Source of the DNA: Bacteroidia bacterium
GTDB lineage: Bacteria > Bacteroidota > Bacteroidia > Bacteroidales > Paludibacteraceae
Length of the DNA: 64,000 nt
NCBI GenBank assembly: GCA_021152555.1
Contig: JAGKVE010000006.1
Coordinates: forward strand, 94,007 to 158,006
Direction: 5' to 3'
The notes beneath the pieces are model-generated. The model ran no database searches, was not told where the DNA came from, and worked only from the letters and a program-made list of their open reading frames with translations. How positions within the stretch are numbered: the first letter of the stretch is position 1; every line of letters begins with the position of its first letter. Made by a program: the position numbers and the translations under genes. This document shows positions 34,554-42,436 of this stretch, one piece after another.

Positions 34554-34627
34554 GGGGTATTAGCTCATCTGGCTAGAGCGCAACACTGGCAGTGTTGAGG
34601 TGAGCGGTTCGAGTCCGCTATACTCCA
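34554..34627 (+). tRNA. tRNA-Ala, anticodon GGC
   Basis: 74 nt cloverleaf: acceptor GGGGTAT / ATACTCC (one G-U), D-arm AGCTCATCTGGCTAGAGC, anticodon stem CAACA / TGTTG with loop CTGGCAG (anticodon GGC), T-arm GCGG-TTCGAGT-CCGC. No CCA is encoded. It reads GCC/GCU alanine codons. It is a single-gene transcript with its own terminator. Confidence 0.95.
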
Positions 34628-35591
34628 CAACGAGTACCCATCGGGTGCTCGTTTTTATTCTGTTGATTGTTGTCTTTTTTTGTGTACAACCAAGCGACTA
34701 CTGCGCCGCTGATATTATGCCAAACACCGAAGATGGCGCCCGGAATAGTAGCCATGGGGTAGGCTGCAAAGTGGATTGTGGCTAACGCCGATGCCAGTCC
34801 GGAGTTCTGCATGCCTACCTCAATCGAGATAGCCCGTTTTTTGGGTTCTTCAAGTCCTAACAATCGCCCTATTAGATAGCCGAACCCTAATCCGAGCAGA
34901 TTGTGAAGAATTACCACTATTACGATTACCAAACCACCCGCCAGTAGTTTGGAGGCATTGGCGGAAATGATGATGGAGACAGTGAAGGCGATAGCAACCG
35001 ACGAGAAAGCAGGAAGATATGCCATTGCTTTTTCGGTGAATTTAAGCAAATAGCTTTGATGACCCATCCGAAGGCGATAGGCAGGAATACCACCCATAAA
35101 ATACTTAGAAGCATGCCCACAACATCGACATTGATGTTTTTTCCTGCCAAAACCCATGTCAGCAACGGAGTCAGCAGTGGGGCTAGTAGAGTAGAAACTC
35201 CCGTCATTCCTACCGATAGAGCAAGATCTCCCTTCGCCAGATAGGTAATGACATTCGATGCCGTTCCGCCGGGGCAACAACCGACCAACACTATGCCAAG
35301 CGCCAATGCCTCATCAAGTTGAAAGACTTTTGTCAATCCCCATGCTAGCAACGGCATAATGGTAAACTGCGCCAGACAACCTATGATCATATCTTTAGGA
35401 CGGCTGAAGACTATTTTGAAATCATTCAGGTTCAGCGTCAGTCCCATGCCGAACATTACCACACCCAACAGATAATTGATAGTTTTAACTGGTATAGGGC
35501 GCAGCACGCTTGGAAAAGCCAATGATAACAAAGCTCCCACCAATACCAGCACAGCCATATATTTCGATATGTAATGGCAGAGTTTTTCCAT
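34618..35591 (-). pseudogene. bile acid:Na+ symporter (BASS) family transporter, frameshifted
   Basis: Two overlapping frames together make one BASS transporter. The 5' frame (ATG 35591) gives the first six or so helices with GCCPGGTASNVITYLAKGD, then leaves the family pattern after GWVIK near 35055. The other frame resumes with LLKFTEKAMAYLPAFSS and continues to GVWHNISGAVVAWLYTKKDN. Restoring one base near 35045-35055 joins them. The rejoined frame runs through the tRNA terminator and stops only inside the tRNA gene (34618), so the true 3' end may also be altered. A sequencing error is the alternative. Confidence 0.75.
34631..34655 (+). terminator. tRNA-Ala terminator
   Basis: CGAG-t-ACCC-atc-GGGT-g-CTCG then TTTTT, directly after the tRNA. 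Confidence 0.85.
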
Positions 35592-35599
35592 GTATCAAA

Positions 35600-35634
35600 T
35601 AATTCTACTTTTCACTATTTACTATTTACTATTA
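35600..35634. repeat. TTTACTA microrepeat
   Basis: Three copies of (T/C)ACTATT(T) in the spacer between the BASS gene start and the end of the PNPOx-like gene. Confidence 0.5.
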
Positions 35635-36078
35635 ATGTGCACGCACCAATTCTATCGCCTCTTTTCCTGATAGGTGGTCTATCTCGTGTTGCAGCCCCGC
35701 ATGGTTACCGGGATTGTATTTTCCGCCCAGGAGCCGCAAGCCGCAGAGCAGGTCGTCCATGTTCTCCAACCGTCGAATCCGACTGAAAGCAATCACACTG
35801 CGGAAATAAGTAGTGTACTCATCGGGATGAATCTCGTCTTGGTCAATCACAGTGAACGAGCACTTGTCTTCCTTGACGATAGCGTCGATTTTATGTCCTT
35901 CGACGGCGGAATGGAAATATAGTTTGCCCTTGGCATAGACATAACTGATAGGTACTCCGTACGGGTAGCCGCCGTCGCCTAAGACAGACAACACACCGGC
36001 TGTAGCATTATGCAAAATCTTCTCGCACTCCTCTTTAGGGAGTTCCTGCCGTTTCCGGCGCATTGGTCTGAATTCCAT
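35632..36078 (-). CDS. pyridoxamine 5'-phosphate oxidase-fold (NimA-like) flavoprotein
   Basis: 148 aa. N-terminal MRRKRQELPKEECEKIL and GVLSVLGDGGYPYGVPISYVY are typical of FMN-binding split-barrel proteins of the NimA type; HSAVEGHKIDAI and the C-terminal HLSGKEAIELV complete the pattern. Such proteins bind FMN or haem and may reduce small molecules. It is the only small gene of this minus-strand run that looks intact. Confidence 0.85.
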   Translation of the reverse strand: MEFRPMRRKRQELPKEECEKILHNATAGVLSVLGDGGYPYGVPISYVYAKGKLYFHSAVEGHKIDAIVKEDKCSFTVIDQDEIHPDEYTTYFRSVIAFSRIRRLENMDDLLCGLRLLGGKYNPGNHAGLQHEIDHLSGKEAIELVRAH

Positions 36079-36119
36079 ATTACGATAATGGTTTAAGAGA
36101 TTTTAATATATAGTGACTC

Positions 36120-36566
36120 TTATTTAGTTATTTCTTTGTACCATCTGCCCAAATAACGCACGCCGGCAATAGAGAGTGCAAGCCCTAAACCCGGATAGAA
36201 ACCTGCGAAGAACTCCTCCGGCATACCTGGAATATATTTGAGGGCGATACCCAAGCACATCATAAACGTGATAAGGATGTAGCCATGCAGATCCAAAAAC
36301 GCAAAGAGCGATTTCTTGCGTTCCGGAAAATTGAGAATGCGTGCCGTGTAAAGTTTAATGAAGTTATTGAACATCAGCGAGAACAGCACTACCACCGTCA
36401 CCGCTATCACCACCAGCCACCATACCCGCTCGGGGTGCGTTTCCGTTACCGTCAGCAATGCCATGATACCCTTGCGCGTGATTACAATACCCGGTGCCAG
36501 CTATACTAATACCTGCATGAGCAACAGGTGCTCACAATTGACGGGGATAATTCGGTCTGTGTTCAT
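36120..36566 (-). pseudogene. small three-helix membrane protein with in-frame TAG
   Basis: Starting from ATG 36566, the frame reads 21 codons, meets TAG at 36501-36503, then continues unbroken through LAPGIVITRKG into an ATG at 36464 and 113 further codons with hydrophobic segments (WWLVVIAVTVVVLFSLMF, GYILITFMMCLGIAL, GLGLALSIAGV). The start at 36566 lies one base past the mmcQ stop, as in an intact operon, so the TAG probably replaced a CAG. Translation from 36464 could still give a shortened protein. Function unknown. Confidence 0.6.
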
Positions 36567-36567
36567 A

Positions 36568-36927
36568 TTATTCTTTGGTTTGTTTATTCTTTGTATATTT
36601 GGCTTTGACGATCTCGTAGGAGTTGCGGGTGAGGTCGCGGAGCAAGGAGTCCGGGGCAGTACGCGGATTGATGCCCAACCAGTATTTGGCGGATTCGTTG
36701 TAGGGCATGCCGATGCAGTCATACTCGGCTTTCAACTCGTCTATCCGTTCGGGCTGGCATTTGAGCGTCACAACGGAGTAATCGGCGCAGTCGAAGAAAG
36801 CGAACATGTGTCCGCAGACATAGAACACCAGCACGTTCTCGCCGCTCTTGAACATAGTAAACGGCAGTTTCTCCTCTACGTCTGCGCCCAGCGAGAGGCA
36901 GTATTCTCAATAGTCTTCGATATTCAT
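36568..36927 (-). pseudogene. MmcQ/YjbR family protein with in-frame TGA
   Basis: From ATG 36927 the product reads MNIEDY, then TGA at 36907-36909 where Arg (CGA) would fit, then EYCLSLGADVEEKLPF and on to the stop at 36568, 119 codons in all, the normal family length. The core GHMFAFFD and WLGINPRTAPDSLLRDL are intact. These proteins have a double-wing DNA-binding-like fold and unknown role. An internal ATG at 36855 could yield a 95-aa fragment. Confidence 0.75.
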
Positions 36928-36936
36928 GGTTGGGTA

Positions 36937-38280
36937 TCAATTGTTTTTAATGACTTGTACGGACGGGACATTCAGGCGGATGGCAAGCCACTGCTCCATA
37001 CGCGCAAGGTCTTCGTGGGTGAGCGTCTCCTGCTTATGGGTTGCCGCCAGTTTCTCAGTAATAACCAGCAGCACGGTAGAGTCGGCACGGGCAAGGGTTA
37101 TACGGTCTATGGACGACCATTGTGCGCGCAATTCGTTACTGATTTGCTCCGTGGGCAGAACCAGCGCTTCATAGGCATCCAGTTGTTGCCGGAGCACGCG
37201 AATCGAATCGTCGCGCTGACGCAGTTGCTGCTCGGTGGACGCCAACCAATCCCGCAAGACCTCTTTCTCGTTCAAACGGTGAACTTCAATGGTGGCATCT
37301 TCCTGAAAGAGTATCTGTGCGTGCGAGATTCCATGTTTCTCAGCGTTCGTATAGAGCTGTGCGCGAGACTCAGGGCTTAGCGTTTCGCCTGCCAGACGCA
37401 GCGTGAGCGTATAAGGTTTGACAGACATGTCCGTGCTGTAATCATAGATATAGGTGCCTCCGACGGCTCGGTTCTCCTTCACAAAATGCCGTGCTTCGGT
37501 AGTGAAGCGGTTCTCGCGGACGATACTATACGCCGTGAAGAAACTGGGTACCAGCACAACGAGAATCAACAAACCATAGGAGATGCTTCTCCGGCGCGAG
37601 GTTCCGTCTTTCTCTTCCACCACAGGAAAACGCAAGTACTTGACAGCCAGAAAAGTAGCCAAGGCGATGAAGAGACAGTTGATAAAGAACAGATAGAGCG
37701 CTCCTACTGCGTATTGCCAGTTGAGGCTGGCGATACCATAACCGACCGTACAGAGCGGCGGCATGAGTGCAGTAGCGATAGCCACGCCGGAAAAGACTGT
37801 TCCTTTCTCTTTGCGCGAGAGTTCCAAGATGCCGGCAATACCTCCGAAGAAAGCGATGAGCACATCATAGACGGAAGGGTTGGTTCGCGCCAACAGTTCC
37901 GTGGGATTGGCCGTCTCCAGAGGCGTTACCACGAAATAGAGTGTCGATGCCAGAAGACTGATGGCGACCATGATTCCGAGGTTCTTGAGCGACTGCAGTA
38001 ACAGATCCGTGTCGTTGGTTCCCAAGCCCATGCCGAAACCGATGATCGGGCTCATCAGCGGCGAGATAAGCATGGCGCCGATGATCACAGGAATGGAGTT
38101 GACATTCAGTCCGACCGAAGCAATGACGATCGCCGCAAAGAGGATGTAGATGTTCGGTCCGCGGAAAGGGATGTTACTGCGGATATTGGCGCTGGCGGCA
38201 AGTACATCGATGTAATCCGTCACACTCAGTTGCTCGCGAAAGAACTGCTTTGCTCGTTCTTTGAATTCTGAATAGGTCAT
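36937..38280 (-). CDS. DUF389 (TIGR00341-like) membrane protein
   Basis: 447 aa. Six or so helices in the first half with VIIGAMLISPLMSPIIGFGMGLG, the family signature, then FFGGIAGILELSRKEKGTVFSGVAIATALMPPLCTVGYG. The C-terminal 170 residues form a soluble region with a coiled coil (EVLRDWLASTEQQLRQRDDSIRVLRQQ). Function is unknown. It heads the broken operon; mmcQ starts 9 bases after its stop. Confidence 0.88.
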   Translation of the reverse strand: MTYSEFKERAKQFFREQLSVTDYIDVLAASANIRSNIPFRGPNIYILFAAIVIASVGLNVNSIPVIIGAMLISPLMSPIIGFGMGLGTNDTDLLLQSLKNLGIMVAISLLASTLYFVVTPLETANPTELLARTNPSVYDVLIAFFGGIAGILELSRKEKGTVFSGVAIATALMPPLCTVGYGIASLNWQYAVGALYLFFINCLFIALATFLAVKYLRFPVVEEKDGTSRRRSISYGLLILVVLVPSFFTAYSIVRENRFTTEARHFVKENRAVGGTYIYDYSTDMSVKPYTLTLRLAGETLSPESRAQLYTNAEKHGISHAQILFQEDATIEVHRLNEKEVLRDWLASTEQQLRQRDDSIRVLRQQLDAYEALVLPTEQISNELRAQWSSIDRITLARADSTVLLVITEKLAATHKQETLTHEDLARMEQWLAIRLNVPSVQVIKNN

Positions 38281-38305
38281 ATATCAAAAGGTTTTAGTAT
38301 GTCGT

Positions 38306-38830
38306 TTATTTGGTTAGGGTGTTCAGGGTAGTTATGGATAGTTCGCTCATGCCTTCGATGGCGTCACTCACGTTGAGCAGCAGTTTGGGGTTGCTCACAT
38401 CCCAATGGAACGTGCCGGAGTCGCTGTACCGCGCCGTCTCCGATTGCCGCACATAGACATAGCCGAAAGTCCTGTTGTCCTTGACAAGGCGGTCAATGCA
38501 GAGGACACGCTTTGCCTTGCGGTTGATGACGATGTTGCGCCAGATGACGTTGGACGGCTGTGTGCTGTGGGTAGGGGCAAACGTAGTCTGGTAAATCATG
38601 CTTGCCCCTTCGCTGTCCACCTCGTAGTCCGGCAGCAAACCGATATATCCGTCGCTGTGGAAGGAATAGGTGTTGTCATGAGCGCCTACCGCCTTCAGTT
38701 CACTTACTTTGAACGGAAGGTCCTTCTGTACGTCCCTCACAAACTCCTCACTCGTCGTCGCCCGTTGTACCGCACAGGAGCAAAAGGCAAGTAATAATAT
38801 GTAAAATATTGTTCTTTTCATTTGTTTCAT
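38306..38830 (-). CDS. DUF4251-like lipoprotein
   Basis: 174 aa. Signal peptide with lipobox FCSC (C19), then a domain with YSFHSDGYIGLLPDYEVDS, the recognisable pattern of Bacteroidota DUF4251 proteins. Function unknown. It lies 25 bases upstream of the DUF389 gene on the same strand. Confidence 0.75.
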   Translation of the reverse strand: MKQMKRTIFYILLLAFCSCAVQRATTSEEFVRDVQKDLPFKVSELKAVGAHDNTYSFHSDGYIGLLPDYEVDSEGASMIYQTTFAPTHSTQPSNVIWRNIVINRKAKRVLCIDRLVKDNRTFGYVYVRQSETARYSDSGTFHWDVSNPKLLLNVSDAIEGMSELSITTLNTLTK

Positions 38831-38849
38831 TTGTGTTTTGCCGGATATT

Positions 38850-38865
38850 ATCCGGCGTAATGGAA
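38850..38865. repeat. 16-bp element ATCCGGCGTAATGGAA, copy 1
   Basis: Identical to 40117-40132. Preceded by a CCGGATA-t-TATCCGG palindrome. Both copies stand upstream of minus-strand lipoprotein or secreted-protein genes. Confidence 0.6.
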
Positions 38866-38922
38866 GAAAGATTGCACCCTCACTTTGGTGGTATCGGTAT
38901 ATGATAAATAAAATCGTTCATA

Positions 38923-39261
38923 TTATTTCTTTATTCCTTCGAATGCATCAACTATCTTGATTTTTATATCTTCGAAGGAGTCCACTATCTTCACTTTGAC
39001 ATCTTCAAAACACTCAACTATTTTCACTTTGCCGCATGAGTCCTCATAGGCATTCACAATTTTGATGTCTGCGTCCTCAAAAGAGTCCACTATTTTCACT
39101 TTGATATCCTCAAACGAATCAACAATCTTTACCTTGCCGTACAGATTGTATGTCTTTCCGTCTTTGGTAATCGTGCAGTTTTCTTTGTCTATCGTGACGT
39201 CAGAAGCCGTCGCATACATCCCCACCGTAAAGCATAGAATAATAGTAAAAATCCACTTCAT
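38923..39261 (-). CDS. secreted six-repeat protein, 7(1) septoil knot-like
   Basis: 112 aa. Signal peptide (about 1-19) ending ATAS, a short unit with C29, then six copies of an 11-residue strand repeat with consensus (V/I)K(V/I)KIVDSFED from residue 43 to the end; C76 and C84 fall in the degenerate fourth unit. The pattern resembles the small 7(1) septoil knot domain of Bacteroidota. A thin beta-solenoid or knot is likely. The start is 3 bases after the stop of the nitrilase-like gene, so the two are co-transcribed. Confidence 0.6.
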   Translation of the reverse strand: MKWIFTIILCFTVGMYATASDVTIDKENCTITKDGKTYNLYGKVKIVDSFEDIKVKIVDSFEDADIKIVNAYEDSCGKVKIVECFEDVKVKIVDSFEDIKIKIVDAFEGIKK

Positions 39262-39264
39262 AAC

Positions 39265-40035
39265 TCAATCTATTTCGTATGATTGTATTAAATAATCCTT
39301 ATCATGGTTGGTAAAAATAGGTTTCATTAACCGTCTGCTATGCATTCCTTTCATTGTTGAATTGTCTTTAGGATTATTTCGAGCATTTTCAAATTGCTTG
39401 CCCTTCATTTGTGTACAGGTAAAGCAATAACGCTTTTTCTCGCTGAACGTCTTCATTCTGCTCTCAAAGGGTTCTTTGAAACGTCCCAGCCATGGTGTGT
39501 GCGTAGGATTAAGCACAACATCCACATTAGAAAGAATATCTTCAAAACGTCTCTTTAAGTTGGCATATTTCTGCAAGCGAAAAACTGCTCTATCTTCTCC
39601 CTTGACGCTTCTCATTATATTGTTCTCACCGCACTGCAAGCAAAGGAAGCGTAAACTATTAACTTCAAAAAGCCTATACTTTTGTATTTCGTCTAACAAC
39701 AATTCTACATTAACTTCATTAACTTCGCTACTCTCTGCAAAAACTTGGCATCCAATATTCCGCCATACGCCATCTTTAAATAGGTACATTTGATTTCCAT
39801 TCAACCCCTTTTTTTCTTTCAGTTCTATAAGAGCAGTAACAGGCTTTTCCCGAAACTTACGTAAAGCAGGCTCCATGGAAGTCAAGTCGGACGGATTTTT
39901 TAAAACCCATTCACTAAACATAACAAAATCAGCGTCAGTATTTGAGAGAATATCTAAAACTGCACTGTACCTGTCTAACCGTTCCTTAGTAGATAAACGA
40001 TTATACGCAGGGAAAGAAACTAATTGTATTTTCAT
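39265..40035 (-). CDS. nitrilase-like carbon-nitrogen hydrolase (tentative)
   Basis: 256 aa, visibly AT-rich. It starts MKIQLVSFPAYNR and shows, in order, DFVMFSEW (candidate catalytic Glu), a Lys-rich segment near 75-90, RFLCLQCGENN (candidate Cys nucleophile) and VVLNPTHTPW, which parallels the nitrilase-fold sequence of Glu, Lys and Cys with a strand after the Cys. No close family is recognised and the C-terminal third is unusually basic. An amidase acting on a peptide, lipoprotein or small amide is possible. Its promoter lies 260 bases upstream. Confidence 0.5.
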   Translation of the reverse strand: MKIQLVSFPAYNRLSTKERLDRYSAVLDILSNTDADFVMFSEWVLKNPSDLTSMEPALRKFREKPVTALIELKEKKGLNGNQMYLFKDGVWRNIGCQVFAESSEVNEVNVELLLDEIQKYRLFEVNSLRFLCLQCGENNIMRSVKGEDRAVFRLQKYANLKRRFEDILSNVDVVLNPTHTPWLGRFKEPFESRMKTFSEKKRYCFTCTQMKGKQFENARNNPKDNSTMKGMHSRRLMKPIFTNHDKDYLIQSYEID

Positions 40036-40116
40036 ACCATAATTTTACTTTTGACTGTCAAACATTATATTTTTATACCTTTATTCTATTGTACGAAAAA
40101 CGGTTGTGCGGATTCA

Positions 40117-40132
40117 ATCCGGCGTAATGGAA
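40117..40132. repeat. 16-bp element ATCCGGCGTAATGGAA, copy 2
   Basis: Identical to 38850-38865, here preceded by a CGGATT-c-AATCCG palindrome inside the leader of the nitrilase-like gene. Confidence 0.6.
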
Positions 40133-40167
40133 TCCATTTTAGGTATAGTTGGCAGGAAAAGAATAAT

Positions 40168-40263
40168 TCATCTATCAAGCAGCCACTCTGCCAAATCAAT
40201 GATTTGGATACCTTGGTAGTCATATTTTGGTACGCGTGTACGGGCGATACTTTCCAAAATCAC
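40168..40263 (-). CDS. candidate 31-aa leader ORF or gene remnant
   Basis: GTG at 40263 to TGA at 40168. The product (MILESIARTRVPKYDYQGIQ, then an amphipathic IIDLAEWLLDR) looks protein-like rather than random. It is the first ORF on the transcript from the 40297 promoter. It could be a leader peptide or the tail of a deleted gene. Between it and 40036 I see only the 16-bp element and AT-rich sequence. Confidence 0.35.
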   Translation of the reverse strand: MILESIARTRVPKYDYQGIQIIDLAEWLLDR

Positions 40264-40296
40264 ATTTTTTTACAATTTGGGAAGTCAAACCCGCTA

Positions 40297-40328
40297 CAAA
40301 GGTACTCTTTTTTTGTTAATTATGCAAG
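40297..40328 (-). promoter_or_regulatory. promoter of the nitrilase-like/septoil operon
   Basis: On the minus strand, CTTG (40328-40325), 20 bases with an A7 tract, TACCTTTG. The leader to the first long gene is about 250 nt. Confidence 0.65.
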
Positions 40329-40347
40329 AGTTTGCACGCTTTTTCTA

Positions 40348-40446
40348 TCATTTCATACTGCTACCTAACTGACGGAAGAAATCTACGGCGGAGCGGACGA
40401 CTTCGTTGCGGCGAGTAGTGATGGTGTGGTTCGCTTCTATTCGATA
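40348..40446 (-). pseudogene. protein-like tail in a second frame after the nucleotidase
   Basis: A frame overlapping the last codons of the nucleotidase runs about 33 codons to TGA at 40348 and encodes EANHTITTRRNEVVRSAVDF..., which has a coding-like composition. It has no start codon. It may be a former C-terminal extension of the nucleotidase lost by frameshift, or a remnant of another gene. Confidence 0.35.
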
Positions 40447-41996
40447 ATTATTCTGCCTTGCGGAGCAGCGTATTGGGCAGGGACATTGCCGTTATGCACC
40501 TCTTGGATATACAGAGTGAGCGTCTCACGGCAAAGCGTAGTGTATTCTTTGATTATAGGGCACTGACGGAAAGCATTGTAGAAACCGCCGTTGTATGCGC
40601 AATAATCGGTGGTACCTATGGTATAAACAGCAGTCGGGTCAATGGGCTTGTAAGTGCCATCCGGCTGCATCACTTCCGCGGAAGTGATGGTATGGTCCGC
40701 CACACGAACCGTGAAACGCATTCCCGATACCTGCGGAAAAGCACCGTCTTCTTCAGGAAGAGTGGCAGTGCATAGTTGCAGCATATTCAAGATTTGCGCT
40801 CCTGTTGCCTGAATGGTGACGATGCGGTTGTCGAATGGCTGCATGTCTATCACCTGCTTGAGAGTTACATCACCGGCTTCTATATTGGCACGAATACCTC
40901 CTCCATTATTGAATGCAATGTCCGCCTTGGTGATATAACGGTATGCATCTGTGCACAGGTCACCGGCGTTCGTCTCCGCTTTGCGCACCATACGGGTGCC
41001 CTTACCGTCATCAATAGCCAGCCTGTAATCGGAATGGAAGACCACCTTGTTGACTTCCGCATTGAGCAAGCGATGAATGCTATCTGTTGTGCTTGCAACA
41101 ACGGCATTGCTGAACGTAATAGACTCCGCAGGGATGAGTTCGATATGGAAGCCGCCGGCTGAGTCAATAAGCAGTTTGCCCACGTTGGCAAAAGCGGTTC
41201 CGGTCTGCGAGATATAGACCGGTTTGCCTGCCGCATTGAGCACCGTGTCGCAAGGAATCACACTATGGGTATGACCGTCAAAGACGATGTCAATGCCTGT
41301 CGTTGCCGCTACCAAGGCATGAGAGGTAGGATCAGAGTCAGACTCTTTCTCTCCTAAATGCGACAGCAGAATGACGTAATCGGCACCGGCTTGGCGCACC
41401 TCGTCCACTGCCTGCTGAACCAACTGCGGTAACTCGGATTGCTTGAGGTCGTAGAGCTGATTGCCTTTCTCGTCATAGAACGAATAGGATTCGTCTTCCA
41501 TAGTCTTAGGCGTGAGAACTCCCACAAAGGCTATTTTGCGTTCCCCGTATTCGCGTATCGTATATGCCGGGAAGAAACGGTTACCCTGCATGTCGAAGAA
41601 ATTGGCACATATCACCGGTGCGTTAAAGTCCTTCAGCAATTCCAGCATACGCGGTGCTCCAAAATCAAACTCATGATTCCCCAACCCAACGGCATCATAG
41701 CGCATAGTACGCATGATATCCACTATATAACTGCCTGTTGAAAGCGCTCCGGCAGTGCCGCCCATCAGATAATCACCGCTGGAGGTCAGCCCCACATAGG
41801 CTGTGTCGGAGATAGCATCGCGGAGTCCCGCCATCTTGGCATAGCCGTCTATGGCGCAATGCACGTCGTTCTCATAGAGAATCACAATACTCGATTTCTT
41901 TTCATCGGGTTTTACATCCTCCTTCCGCTGACAGGATGTGAATGTAGTCATGCCGCAGAAGAGACCCAATGCTGCTATCCAATAGATTTGTTTCAT
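40437..41996 (-). CDS. UshA-like 5'-nucleotidase lipoprotein
   Basis: 519 aa. Signal peptide with lipobox TFTSC (C22). Metallophosphatase domain: YENDVHC (D44, H46), GLGNHEFDFG and DGHTHS give the two-metal site; the C-terminal nucleotidase domain has NAGDLCTDAYRY, NNGGGIRA and YNGGFYNAF for base stacking. It would hydrolyse nucleotides or related phosphates at the cell surface. It is last of a four-gene minus-strand run. Confidence 0.92.
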   Translation of the reverse strand: MKQIYWIAALGLFCGMTTFTSCQRKEDVKPDEKKSSIVILYENDVHCAIDGYAKMAGLRDAISDTAYVGLTSSGDYLMGGTAGALSTGSYIVDIMRTMRYDAVGLGNHEFDFGAPRMLELLKDFNAPVICANFFDMQGNRFFPAYTIREYGERKIAFVGVLTPKTMEDESYSFYDEKGNQLYDLKQSELPQLVQQAVDEVRQAGADYVILLSHLGEKESDSDPTSHALVAATTGIDIVFDGHTHSVIPCDTVLNAAGKPVYISQTGTAFANVGKLLIDSAGGFHIELIPAESITFSNAVVASTTDSIHRLLNAEVNKVVFHSDYRLAIDDGKGTRMVRKAETNAGDLCTDAYRYITKADIAFNNGGGIRANIEAGDVTLKQVIDMQPFDNRIVTIQATGAQILNMLQLCTATLPEEDGAFPQVSGMRFTVRVADHTITSAEVMQPDGTYKPIDPTAVYTIGTTDYCAYNGGFYNAFRQCPIIKEYTTLCRETLTLYIQEVHNGNVPAQYAAPQGRIIIE

Positions 41997-42018
41997 TGTG
42001 TATGTATTTGTTTATTGT

Positions 42019-42429
42019 TTATTCTGTTTCTTTCCGCAGTTGCGCTAACTGTTCAGAATTCGGGCGGTAGGATATAGAAATATGTCTGCCGCCCATTTCA
42101 TTGATACGCTTCATTTCGCGTCGGAAGATTTGACCATGTGTGCGCGTGTCATGTAATTGATTGACAGCAATAAAATAATGAATCATCTCATGCAAAATAG
42201 TGTCTTCCACCAATTCTTCCGGCAGGTCAGCTCTCGTATTGATGCGCAAAATAAAATCAGTGTTATAATATGGCCCGAAGAGCCATTTCCGGCGTCGTTT
42301 GAAACAAAGTTTTCCAAGAAACGTCCGAGCGTTACTTAGTTTGATCGGTACAGGCGGTAAAATCCCTTTAAAATACAGGCTGTTGTATTCGTCAAAACGC
42401 GTTTGTATGTAGTCAATGGTAGGTATCAT
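42019..42429 (-). CDS. SprT-like zinc metalloprotease-fold protein
   Basis: 136 aa. Zinc motif HEMIHYF (H80, E81, H84) with a third ligand around H98 in RTHGQIF. SprT/Spartan domains process DNA-protein crosslinks in eukaryotes; the bacterial role is less clear. Its neighbour is a UmuC-type polymerase, 7 bases upstream, suggesting a damage-tolerance pair. Confidence 0.85.
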   Translation of the reverse strand: MIPTIDYIQTRFDEYNSLYFKGILPPVPIKLSNARTFLGKLCFKRRRKWLFGPYYNTDFILRINTRADLPEELVEDTILHEMIHYFIAVNQLHDTRTHGQIFRREMKRINEMGGRHISISYRPNSEQLAQLRKETE

Positions 42430-42436
42430 CGTTGAT

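Noticed and set aside
36501..36909. Stop-codon reassignment explaining the in-frame TAG and TGA
   Set aside because: All three stop codons end clear genes elsewhere in the window and no other gene has internal stops; decay or sequence error is simpler.
36358..37380. 340-codon plus-strand frame across the mmcQ and DUF389 region
   Set aside because: It lies antisense to DUF389 and MmcQ-like sequence with clear family motifs; no promoter precedes it.
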